DNA of 22,148 nt from Deltaproteobacteria bacterium (lineage in GTDB: Bacteria; Myxococcota; Polyangia; Haliangiales; Haliangiaceae), in the NCBI GenBank assembly GCA_018262455.1, contig JAGSPR010000052.1, forward strand, positions 1-22,148, read 5' to 3'. Under the pieces are notes generated by a model. The model was not told the DNA's origin and ran no database searches. It was given only the letters and a program-made list of their open reading frames with translations. Below, in pieces: positions 1 through 6,701 of this stretch. Position 1 is the first letter of the stretch. Every line of letters begins with the position of its first letter. The translations under genes were made by a program, and so were the position numbers.

Positions 1-1997
1 TGGTCCTCGCGGTCCGGCTCGAGCGCGAGCTGACCAAGGCCGAGATTCTCTCGATCTACCTGAACCACATCTACCTGGGTCACGGCGCGTACGGCGTCGG
101 CGCTGCCGCCCGGACGTACTTCGGCAAGGAGGTCGAGGACCTCACGATCGCGGAGTCCGCGATGCTCGCCGGGCTCGTCGCCTCGCCAACGAAGTACGCC
201 CCGCATCGCAACATGCCCCTCGCACGCGAGCGCCAGAAGTACGTGCTCGGCCACATGGTCGAGGATCACTACATCTCGACCGCGGAGTACGAGACCGCGC
301 TGGCCGAGCCGATCGCGCTGGTTGACGAGAGCGACCTCAACCACCTCGCCTCACCGTACTTCGTCGAGCACATCCGCAAGCTCGCGACCGCGCGGTACGG
401 CAACCGGGACCTGTTCAAGGGTGGCCTCAAGTTCTACTCGACGATGGACAGCCGCATGCAGGCTGCCGCCGAGAGCGCGCTGCGCCGTGGCCTCGAGTCG
501 CTCGATCGCAAGCTCGGGTTCCGCGGCCCGATCGGCACGGTCGCGCAGGCCCAGCGCGGGACGTGGACTGGCGGACCTGCGCACCCCCTCACCGGGCCCA
601 CCGACGACATCACGGCGGTCGCCGACCAGGTGTTGAGCGAGCAGACCTACGGCGCGATGGTCGTCGACTTGCCGAGGAGCGGCGGCGTGATCGTCGATCT
701 CGGCCCGGGGCGGCTGCCGCTCATCGATGCCGATGCGCGCGAGGTCCGCACCTGGCGCAACGAGAAGTCCGACCAGCACGAGGGCGTGCGGCTCGGAGAT
801 CTGCTGCCGGTGCGGCTATCGGTCGAACCCAAACCCGACGCCAAGGCCGAGCCCAAGCCCGAGCTCGATGGCAAGGAGCCCAGACCCCGGATCGACGCGA
901 AGACCGTCATGCTCGCCCAGCGCCCGGCGCTGCAAGGCGCCATGGTCGTGCTCGAGGTCCCGACGGGCCGGGTGCTTGCCACGATCGGCGGCTACGACTG
1001 GACCGCGTCGCAATTCGATCGCACCACCCAGGCCCGGCGCCAGGTTGGTTCCTCGATCAAGCCCTTCATCTACTCCGCCGCTCTCGAGGCCGGACGCACG
1101 CCGGTCGATCACCTGACCGACGGGCCGTTCTCGGTCACCACGGCCACCGGGGTGTGGACCCCGGCAAACTACGACAACAAGTACCTCGGCAACGTCACCC
1201 TGATGACCGCGCTCGCGTTCTCGCTCAACACGATCTCGGTCCAGCTCGCGGTCCAGGTCGGGCTCGATCGCATCATCGAGATCATCCGCGGGTTCGGCGT
1301 CGCGTCCCCGATCCCGCGCCACATCTCGATCGCCCTCGGCACACCGGATCTCACACCGCTCGAGGTCGCGGCCGGCTACGGCGGGATCGCCACCGGCGGT
1401 CGCAGGATGACCCCGCGGTTCTTCGATCTCGTCACCGATACCGCGGGCAACGTGGTCGAGGACCTCCGCCACGAGCCGCCCGGCCAGCAGGTGATCTCTC
1501 CCGAGGTCGCGTACGTGATGACCAACCTGATGAAGGGCGTGATCCAGCGTGGCACCGGGCGGTGGGCCCTCCAGCTCGGCCGACCGATCGCAGGCAAGAC
1601 CGGCACCTCGGCGAACTACCGCGACGTCTGGTTCACCGGGTTCACCACGGACCTGCTCGCCTGCGTGTGGGTCGGCCGCGACGACTCGACCCCGATAGGC
1701 GACAAGATCACCGGCGGCGGGATCGCGGTCCCGATCTGGCTCGACTTCATGCAGAAGGCGCACCCGCGCACCCCGGTGCGTGACTTTCCCGTACCGGCCA
1801 ACGTCAGCTTCGCGCGAGTCGAGCCATGGAGCGGCGAGAACGCGGGGCCCTATGGCGAGTCGGTGTGGATGCCGTTCGTCCGCGGCACCTTTCCGCGTAA
1901 CTTCCTCGCCGCGCCGCCGGTCCGTTCGTTCGATGACCTGGTCCCTGCTCCCACGCCCTACGTTCTCGGCAAGTGCACATCGCCGCCCTGTTTGTGA
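1..1997 (+). CDS. Class A penicillin-binding protein (PBP1A family), 3' part
   Basis: Bifunctional peptidoglycan glycosyltransferase/transpeptidase acting on lipid II at the periplasmic face of the inner membrane. The frame is open from base 3, so the 5' end (cytoplasmic tail, membrane anchor and most of the glycosyltransferase active site) lies outside the window. The first visible residues are the end of the GT51 domain (YLNHIYLGHGAYGVGAAA, then YFGK). An OB-like linker region follows, with a Lys/Pro-rich stretch near 825-890. The transpeptidase domain has all three motifs: SxxK (SSIK, nucleophile Ser codon at 1050), SxN (SLN at 1221-1229) and KTGT (1596-1607). The protein ends with a short tail holding two cysteines (CTSPPC). 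An ATG at 162 is internal, because homology runs through it from upstream. The family is certain; which PBP1 paralogue it is cannot be told. Confidence 0.95.
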   Translation, partial: VLAVRLERELTKAEILSIYLNHIYLGHGAYGVGAAARTYFGKEVEDLTIAESAMLAGLVASPTKYAPHRNMPLARERQKYVLGHMVEDHYISTAEYETALAEPIALVDESDLNHLASPYFVEHIRKLATARYGNRDLFKGGLKFYSTMDSRMQAAAESALRRGLESLDRKLGFRGPIGTVAQAQRGTWTGGPAHPLTGPTDDITAVADQVLSEQTYGAMVVDLPRSGGVIVDLGPGRLPLIDADAREVRTWRNEKSDQHEGVRLGDLLPVRLSVEPKPDAKAEPKPELDGKEPRPRIDAKTVMLAQRPALQGAMVVLEVPTGRVLATIGGYDWTASQFDRTTQARRQVGSSIKPFIYSAALEAGRTPVDHLTDGPFSVTTATGVWTPANYDNKYLGNVTLMTALAFSLNTISVQLAVQVGLDRIIEIIRGFGVASPIPRHISIALGTPDLTPLEVAAGYGGIATGGRRMTPRFFDLVTDTAGNVVEDLRHEPPGQQVISPEVAYVMTNLMKGVIQRGTGRWALQLGRPIAGKTGTSANYRDVWFTGFTTDLLACVWVGRDDSTPIGDKITGGGIAVPIWLDFMQKAHPRTPVRDFPVPANVSFARVEPWSGENAGPYGESVWMPFVRGTFPRNFLAAPPVRSFDDLVPAPTPYVLGKCTSPPCL

Positions 1998-2033
1998 CCG
2001 TCACCGAGGTCACACCAGGGGTTCGAAGCGGCA

Positions 2034-2042
2034 TGGTAGATT
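2034..2042 (+). promoter_or_regulatory. Extended -10 box (TG-G-TAGATT) before the haem-motif lipoprotein gene
   Basis: TGGTAGATT reads as an extended -10 element (TGn plus TAGATT, 5 of 6 to TATAAT). Its last base is 8 positions before the ATG at 2050, so transcription would start at or next to the start codon. I see no -35 box at 16-18 bases upstream and no Shine-Dalgarno sequence. Confidence 0.4.
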
Positions 2043-2049
2043 CGGCGCC

Positions 2050-2535
2050 ATGCTTCGAATCGCCTTGCTCGCGAGCGTCGTCGCTGCCTGTGGTTCGGGC
2101 TCCGCGACGCCCGATGGCGGCGGTGGTGTCGATGCCGCCACCTCGGCAGCCTGTCAGGAAGCCACGACCTACTCGAACCTCGCCACCATCGAGGCGAAGA
2201 TCTTCAAGACGTCCTGCATCTTCTCCGGATGCCACAATGGCGGCGCCAGCGATGCCGGCAAGCTCGACCTCCGCGCGGGCGCGGCATTCGCGCACCTGGT
2301 GAACATCGACGCCAAGGTCGAGGTCGGCCGCAAGCTCGTGGTGGCGAGCGATCCGGCGAAGAGCTACTTGCTCTTGATGCTCGGCCAGGTCGCCCCCCAG
2401 GACGCGGACCCACCCACCGTCGCTCCGCCAGCAACCATCGGCTTCATGCCCCAGGGAACCGGCAACCAGCGGCTGTGCCCCGAGAAGCGAGCCGCGGTCG
2501 AGCGCTGGATCATGATGGGCGCCCTCGACAACTGA
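2050..2535 (+). CDS. Lipoprotein with single CxxxxCH haem-type motif (cytochrome c-like)
   Basis: Predicted 161-aa exported lipoprotein. The N-terminus is a short hydrophobic signal ending in a lipobox (VVAAC, lipidated Cys14), followed by a Gly/Asp linker. The mature part has C56-x4-C61-H62, then a Leu-rich stretch. It ends in a block of the form M133-P-x-G...L-C-x-E...W-I-x-x-G-A, which resembles the end of small cytochrome c-like domains, where Met is the sixth haem ligand. The reading frame is open further upstream, but only the ATG at 2050 gives a signal peptide. If the motif binds haem it would be a one-haem electron carrier anchored in the envelope; the CX4CH spacing is less common than CXXCH, so haem attachment is unproven. 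It lies 52 bases after the PBP gene with its own putative -10 box. An alternative is a structural domain that has lost haem. Confidence 0.8.
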   Translation: MLRIALLASVVAACGSGSATPDGGGGVDAATSAACQEATTYSNLATIEAKIFKTSCIFSGCHNGGASDAGKLDLRAGAAFAHLVNIDAKVEVGRKLVVASDPAKSYLLLMLGQVAPQDADPPTVAPPATIGFMPQGTGNQRLCPEKRAAVERWIMMGALDN

Positions 2536-2572
2536 CGAGACCGATCTCGATCCCAGGTTTCAGCATTCTCCC

Positions 2573-2584
2573 GGGCTTCGGCCT
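2573..2584 (+). terminator. Possible weak hairpin with TTCG tetraloop
   Basis: GGGC-TTCG-GCCT forms a 4-bp stem (one G-U pair) with a stable C(UUCG)G loop 37 bases after the lipoprotein stop. No T-run follows, so termination is only a guess. Confidence 0.2.
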
Positions 2585-2627
2585 CACTAAGTCTTCGTTC
2601 GACAAGCGCAATTCGCTGGCCGTCCGC

Positions 2628-2657
2628 TTGACGCGACTGGCCCCCTCTCGTTACAAC
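2628..2657 (+). promoter_or_regulatory. Sigma-70-type promoter of the TolQRR operon
   Basis: TTGACG at 2628-2633 is followed by TTACAA at 2651-2656 (17-base spacer), or by TACAAC at 2652-2657 (18-base spacer, 4 of 6 to TATAAT). This is an AT-rich island in GC-rich DNA, about 70 bases before the tolQ-like ATG, giving a leader of about 60 bases that ends in a GGAAG Shine-Dalgarno at 2711-2715. Confidence 0.55.
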
Positions 2658-2723
2658 AATCGGGTCTTGCGAGGGAGCGCGCGTTGCGCATGACCCCTGC
2701 AATCAGGAACGGAAGAAATATCG

Positions 2724-3416
2724 ATGAGCTGGCTTAGTGAACTGTTCCAAAAGGGCGGGCCCTTCTTCATCGTCAACACGTTCTTCTTGGCCATCGTCAT
2801 CGCGCTCATCGTCGAGCGGTCGATCTACTTCCTTGGCCGTGGCCACCTGAACGCGAAGGCGTTCCTCGAGCAGCTCCGCAAGCTGCTCTCGGCCAACAAC
2901 GTCGATCGCGCCAAGAAGCTGTGCGATGCCACCACCGCGCCGGTCGCGCGGGTCGCCAAGGCAGGCCTCAACCGTCTGCACCGCGGAGAGGCGGCGGTCG
3001 CCCAGGCGATGGAAGAGACGATGACGGACACGCTGCCCGAGGTGAAGACCCGGATCGGCGCACTGTGGTCGCTCGCCAACATCTGTACGCTCATCGGTCT
3101 GCTCGGCACGATCACCGGCCTCATCCGCACGTTCCGCTCGATCGGCGACCTCAACCCCGCCGACGCCAAGAAGGAGCTGTCCGACGGCATCTCCGAGGCC
3201 ATGTACAACACGGCCTTCGGTCTGTTCATCGCGCTGATCTGCATGGTCGGTCACCTCCTGCTGTCGTCCGCCATGAAGAAGGTCATCTCCGATCTCGAGG
3301 CGTTCAGCCTCCGGTTCGAGAACCTGCTCGCCGACGGTGCCGCCGGCGCGACCGCCTCGAGTCGTGCGCCTGGCTCGCCGACCGATCTGGATCCAGGCGA
3401 GAACCAGTCGTCCTGA
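2724..3416 (+). CDS. TolQ/ExbB/MotA-family proton channel subunit (AglR-like)
   Basis: Inner-membrane subunit of a proton-driven motor that energises envelope or outer-membrane work through a TolR/ExbD partner. The 230-aa protein has three predicted membrane segments (about 13-35, 113-137, 158-183). The family signature in the second is GLLGTITGLIRTF, and a conserved stretch before the third reads SDGISEAMYNTAFGL. The cytoplasmic loop of about 75 residues between segments 1 and 2 is normal for TolQ. The tail (205-230) is Ser/Pro/Asp-rich and probably disordered. It is the first gene of a three-gene operon with two TolR-type genes, the same stoichiometry of genes as myxobacterial aglR-aglQ-aglS. 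The family is certain; the AglR assignment is inference, and generic ExbB of a TonB-like system is the alternative. Confidence 0.92.
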   Translation: MSWLSELFQKGGPFFIVNTFFLAIVIALIVERSIYFLGRGHLNAKAFLEQLRKLLSANNVDRAKKLCDATTAPVARVAKAGLNRLHRGEAAVAQAMEETMTDTLPEVKTRIGALWSLANICTLIGLLGTITGLIRTFRSIGDLNPADAKKELSDGISEAMYNTAFGLFIALICMVGHLLLSSAMKKVISDLEAFSLRFENLLADGAAGATASSRAPGSPTDLDPGENQSS

Positions 3417-3422
3417 GCTGAC

Positions 3423-4232
3423 ATGGAATACAGCGCACAACGGGTTCGCTCGAAGACTCGCGCCGCCGTCAGGAAGCGCGAGGACAACATCGAGCAGGAT
3501 GAGATGGAGAGCGGCGAGCTCAACCTCATCCCGTATCTCGACATGGTCACGAACCTCATGCTGTTCCTGCTCGCGTCGGTGACGGCGGGCCTGATCCTGT
3601 CGCAGATCAACACCACCCTGCCCGACCGCGCACCGCCCGGCGGCAAGCCGGTCACACCTTCCACCAACCCCGACGATGAGCCGCTCGGCCTCTTCGTCTC
3701 GATCCAGCGCAACGAGATGATCCTGTGGTCGACGAGCAAGCTGGAGGGCACGCTCAAGCAGCCCAAGCCCGGCTACGTGTTCACCCGCGTCGCAGGGACG
3801 CAAGGAATGGCGTGCGACGGCCCGTACATGTGCGAGAGCAACGTGTGTGTGGAGGGCGTCTGCGTCGCCAGCAAAGAGGATCCGCAGCCGATCTACCCGT
3901 ACCGCAAGCTCAATGATGCGCTGCAGGAGATCGCGACGCGGCGCTATGCGGGCAAGCAGCGCAAGCCCAACACCTACACCATCGTCCTGCAGGCCGATGG
4001 CTCGATCCCGTACTCGGTGATCGTCTCGACCATGGCGGCGATGCGCTGCAAGCTCCCGGAGTTCGGCAAGGTCTCGGTCTCGTGCCGGCTCCCGAACGAG
4101 GATCCCGATTTCTTGAAGTCAGGCGAGCCGCTGTCGAAGGACGGCAAGTTCTTCAATACCGAGAAGGCTGGCTACGACCCCAAGACCATGGCGCTGTTTC
4201 ACAACATCCAGTTCTCGACGGGGTTCGAATGA
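3423..4232 (+). CDS. TolR/ExbD-family protein with Cys-rich periplasmic insert
   Basis: A 269-aa bitopic inner-membrane protein, longer than usual for TolR/ExbD (about 140-160 aa). A basic/acidic cytoplasmic N-terminus (1-33) is followed by one membrane segment (about 36-60) carrying the proton-relay Asp40 in the context IPYLDMVTNLMLFLL. The periplasmic part has a Pro-rich linker, an inserted segment with Cys131, Cys137, Cys142 and Cys147, and a TolR-like alpha/beta domain (about 157-225, ending with Cys209 and Cys221). It starts 6 bases after the tolQ-like stop and overlaps the next gene by ATGA, so the three are probably co-translated. The Cys insert (C-x5-C-x4-C-x4-C) resembles small disulfide modules common in myxobacterial exported proteins. 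It would correspond to AglQ or AglS if the set is Agl-like. Confidence 0.9.
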   Translation: MEYSAQRVRSKTRAAVRKREDNIEQDEMESGELNLIPYLDMVTNLMLFLLASVTAGLILSQINTTLPDRAPPGGKPVTPSTNPDDEPLGLFVSIQRNEMILWSTSKLEGTLKQPKPGYVFTRVAGTQGMACDGPYMCESNVCVEGVCVASKEDPQPIYPYRKLNDALQEIATRRYAGKQRKPNTYTIVLQADGSIPYSVIVSTMAAMRCKLPEFGKVSVSCRLPNEDPDFLKSGEPLSKDGKFFNTEKAGYDPKTMALFHNIQFSTGFE

Positions 4233-4801
4233 GCTTCTCGCCGCGGGAAGCACGCGGCATCGTCCGCAAGGCCGTCGGGCGCGTCCCCGAGGGCGAGGAG
4301 ATCCGTCACCTCAACATCATGCCGATGATGGACATGATGACGATCCTCCTGGTCGCGTTCATCGCCCAGGCAGCCGCCAGTGCGACCGACGTCGCCGCCC
4401 GCACCGTCTCGTTGCCCCCGATCCAGGCCGACGAGCAGCTCGCGTCCGACTCGACGACGCTCATCATCACGAAGAACGGCATCGTGGTCGAAGGCCAGCC
4501 GATCGCCTCGATCACGAATGGCCAGGTGGATTGCGGCGCCAAGGAAGGCGGCTGCCTCGGGGTGAAGATCACGAAGCTGACCAGCTTCCTGTCGACCCTG
4601 CACAAGAACCAGCTCGTGAAGGCCAAGGAGAAGGGCAAGGTCGATGAGGCCAAGCTCTCCGAGCTGATGATCATCGCGGACCGCACGACCCCCTACCGCC
4701 TCCTCACGGAGGTGATGTACTCGGCCAAGCAGAACGAGGCGGGCTACCGCCATTTTCGCATGATCGTCGAGAAATCGTTCCCGCAGAACCCCAAGAAGTA
4801 G
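4229..4801 (+). CDS. Second TolR/ExbD-family protein
   Basis: A 190-aa bitopic inner-membrane protein. The start at 4229 is set by the ATGA overlap with the preceding gene; the frame extends upstream, but that part overlaps the first TolR gene. The cytoplasmic N-terminus is followed by a membrane segment (about 29-51) with the proton-relay Asp35 (MMDMMTILLVAF). The periplasmic domain contains one Cys pair (Cys102, Cys109), a Lys-rich helix (about 125-145), and the TolR-type end (IADRTTPYRLLTEVMYSAK). Having two different TolR-type subunits with one TolQ matches the AglRQS motor that drives M. xanthus gliding and spore-coat export, though two-ExbD operons also occur elsewhere. Confidence 0.9.
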   Translation: MSFSPREARGIVRKAVGRVPEGEEIRHLNIMPMMDMMTILLVAFIAQAAASATDVAARTVSLPPIQADEQLASDSTTLIITKNGIVVEGQPIASITNGQVDCGAKEGGCLGVKITKLTSFLSTLHKNQLVKAKEKGKVDEAKLSELMIIADRTTPYRLLTEVMYSAKQNEAGYRHFRMIVEKSFPQNPKK

Positions 4802-4850
4802 TCCGCCCGGGCGCTCACACGGCGGGCATTGCGGGCTCGCCACCGGGCCT

Positions 4851-4871
4851 GTTGACGCTATAATCGTTGAC
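4851..4871 (+). promoter_or_regulatory. Consensus -10 box flanked by GTTGAC direct repeats
   Basis: TATAAT at 4859-4864 is a perfect -10 hexamer ending 8 bases before the ATG at 4872. It sits between two GTTGAC copies (4851-4856 and 4866-4871, 15-base period). No -35 box lies at the proper distance and no Shine-Dalgarno precedes the gene, so the mRNA may be leaderless. The repeats may be a regulator site or chance. Confidence 0.5.
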
Positions 4872-5582
4872 ATGAAGCTCGTCGGCGAACGTCGTGCTCT
4901 CGCGGCCGCCATCATGGCGTTCTATTTCCTGGGATACGCAGTGCTCGCGTTGTCCCAGGTGATGCCACCGCTCACCAAGGCTCTCGCCGCGATCGCCGGG
5001 GTCTATGGCCTCGCGTTCTTCGCGCTGGTCGCCGGCTACTTCTGGGCGCGCTGGTACTCGGTCGGGGTCGGCCTGTATGGCGTGATCACGTCCGCGATCG
5101 GCATCTGGCAAATAGGCGCCGAGCCGGTCTTGTTGTTCATCGGCGCGACCCACCTCGCGGCAACGATCATGCTGTGGGGCAGAACGATGGCGCTGTCGTA
5201 CGACGGCCAGTCCGCGTGGCGCGAGAAGTTCCACATGGACGACAACGCGGTCCAGAAGCTCGGTGGCTCGGTGATGAAGGCTGGCGTGTCGCTGCCGTTC
5301 GTCCTGCTCTACGCCCTGGCGCCCAAGCCCGATGGCGCGTCGTTGATCGCGTCCATCGTCGCCCTCGCCCTCACCGGCCTGGGCATCCGCGCGCTCGTCC
5401 AGCTCAAGACCTGGGGAGTGCTCGCGCTCGGCGCCGCCGGTGCGCTGCTGCTGACGCTCGCCGGCGTGGATCTACTCCAGGGCGATGGCCTCAGCGTCGC
5501 CCAGCCGGCGCTGGCTGGAAGCTTGCTCGTCGCGGCTGCGGTGCCGTTCCTCGCCCCGATCGCTCGCTTCGCAGCACGCTAG
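4872..5582 (+). CDS. Polytopic inner-membrane protein of unknown function
   Basis: A 236-aa very hydrophobic protein with about seven or eight predicted membrane segments (roughly 10-30, 36-58, 62-80, 85-105, 138-155, 160-178, 182-200, 208-232). A short soluble loop around 108-135 (SYDGQSAWREKFHMDDNAVQ) holds most charged residues. I do not recognise the family, and there is no transporter or enzyme signature that I can name. The start is well defined by the consensus -10 box 8 bases upstream. It follows the TolQRR operon after 70 bases but probably has its own promoter, so a role with the motor is not implied. The gene ends 30 bases before a palindromic repeat element. Confidence 0.8.
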   Translation: MKLVGERRALAAAIMAFYFLGYAVLALSQVMPPLTKALAAIAGVYGLAFFALVAGYFWARWYSVGVGLYGVITSAIGIWQIGAEPVLLFIGATHLAATIMLWGRTMALSYDGQSAWREKFHMDDNAVQKLGGSVMKAGVSLPFVLLYALAPKPDGASLIASIVALALTGLGIRALVQLKTWGVLALGAAGALLLTLAGVDLLQGDGLSVAQPALAGSLLVAAAVPFLAPIARFAAR

Positions 5583-5611
5583 AAGCTCGATCCGAACTTC
5601 GCGGAGATTCA

Positions 5612-5682
5612 CCCCGCAAGGGGGGCTCCTCGCCTGGGGAGGTTTCGGTCCTCAGGACGCGGACCGAAACCGATCGATTGGC
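5612..5682. repeat. Palindromic dispersed repeat, copy 1 (three stems)
   Basis: Three consecutive hairpins: CCCC-GCAA-GGGG (5612-5623); CTCC / GGAG around an 8-base loop (5626-5641); and a perfect 11-bp stem, GGTTTCGGTCC (5641-5651) with GGACCGAAACC (5661-5671), around a 9-base loop. A conserved tail CGATCGATTGGC follows. The reverse complement of 15618-15686 aligns to it with about 55 of 69 positions identical by hand count. It lies between two + strand genes and might also act as a terminator for 4872-5582, but has no T-run. Confidence 0.75.
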
Positions 5683-5752
5683 TCGGGGCCCCGTGAGACG
5701 GCCGGTGTGGATCGCCGCCTCACCCTGTCAGCTGCTCGCGAGGCGTCCGGAC

Positions 5753-5781
5753 TTTACGTCGGCCCGGGTGTGCCGTATGAC
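5753..5781 (+). promoter_or_regulatory. Promoter-like pair TTTACG-N17-TATGAC
   Basis: TTTACG at 5753-5758 and TATGAC at 5776-5781 are 17 bases apart (4 of 6 matches each to -35 and -10). The -10 box ends 9 bases before the ATG at 5790, which again suggests transcription starting at the start codon. Confidence 0.4.
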
Positions 5782-5789
5782 CAGGGGCG

Positions 5790-6647
5790 ATGCGTACCCT
5801 CGCAATGTTTGCCATCGCGTCGGCCGTGGCGGTCTCGGGCCTGGCCACCCGGAGCGCGGTCGCGGTGCCCAACAAGCCCGGTGCCAAAGCGACCGCCGCG
5901 TGCGGCGTCAAGGTGCTGCCGCTGGTGACCGGCAACACGTGGACGTACACGCCGATCTCGGCGCCAAACCCGATCGCTGTGGAGCTCGTGAAGCTCGCTC
6001 CGCCGCAGGCGCGCCAGATCGTGATCAGCGTCAAGTCGATCGAGAGCAAGGGCGGCGATACGGTCGCAACGCTCGAAGAGAAGCTCACGTACGAGATCGT
6101 TGCCAAGACCGACAAGAAGCCGGCGGTGATGTCCGAGGTCGTCGTCAACACGACGATCATCTGCAACGCCAAGAAGTTCGAGATCTCGCCAGACTCGTTC
6201 TTCTTCGCCGCCGAGCCCGGCGGGTTTCGCGAGCTCACGTTCGACAAGGTCGATCGCTCCAAGGACACGAGCTGGAAGCTCAGCGCCGGCAAGATTGGCG
6301 ACGCGCCGTGGCGCGAGGACATCGTCGCCCATTTCACGCGCCAGCCGGTGAAGGGGTCGGCGGCCAAGCTGTCGGCCGGCAAGCTCGAGCTCGAGCGCTC
6401 GTTCACGCCCGAGCTCCCCGAGCTGGTGATGACCCTCTCGGGCCAGAGCTACAAGGCGGCCGAGAAGCTGGCGCTGATCACCACCGGCCGTGTGACGCTG
6501 GATGAGCCGGCCTCGCCGAACCCTGTGCCCTCCGAGCTGCCCAAGAACTGGCAGTCGAAGATCTGGCTCAAGGACGATGTCGGCGTCGTCCAGACGCTGA
6601 ACATGTACGCGCACATGTACCAGCTGACCAGCGTTCAGCTGAACTGA
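5790..6647 (+). CDS. Exported protein of unknown function
   Basis: A 285-aa protein with a Sec signal peptide (MRTLAMFAIASAVAVSGLA..., likely cleavage after AVA near residue 25). The mature part starts with a segment of the type LPLVxGNTWTYTP, often seen at the start of bacterial secreted beta-rich proteins of unknown function. It continues as alternating beta strands with many Lys/Asp residues and ends with VVQTLNMYAHMYQLTSVQLN. There are two cysteines (38 and 125) that could pair. There is no lipobox and no membrane segment apart from the signal. It is followed after 45 bases by the rlmI-like gene and may be co-transcribed with it, with no evident functional link. The function is unknown. 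Confidence 0.8.
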   Translation: MRTLAMFAIASAVAVSGLATRSAVAVPNKPGAKATAACGVKVLPLVTGNTWTYTPISAPNPIAVELVKLAPPQARQIVISVKSIESKGGDTVATLEEKLTYEIVAKTDKKPAVMSEVVVNTTIICNAKKFEISPDSFFFAAEPGGFRELTFDKVDRSKDTSWKLSAGKIGDAPWREDIVAHFTRQPVKGSAAKLSAGKLELERSFTPELPELVMTLSGQSYKAAEKLALITTGRVTLDEPASPNPVPSELPKNWQSKIWLKDDVGVVQTLNMYAHMYQLTSVQLN

Positions 6648-6654
6648 CGCGATG

Positions 6655-6690
6655 ACGAGCGGGAGACCTGGCGGGAACCCGGGCGGGAAA
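6655..6690 (+). repeat. Three imperfect 12-base tandem units before rlmI
   Basis: ACGAGCGGGAGA, CCTGGCGGGAAC and CCGGGCGGGAAA follow one another (consensus nnnnGCGGGArn). They fill almost the whole gap between two genes, and each carries a GGGA core; the last is the nearest thing to a ribosome site for the next gene. Confidence 0.5.
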
Positions 6691-6701
6691 CCGTGCAGGC
6701 G

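Noticed and set aside
162..1997. PBP gene starting at the ATG at 162
   Set aside because: Clear GT51 homology continues upstream to base 3, so the gene begins outside the window.
2703..3803. 366-codon minus-strand frame over the TolQ/TolR genes
   Set aside because: Shadow of conserved TolQ and TolR coding sequence.
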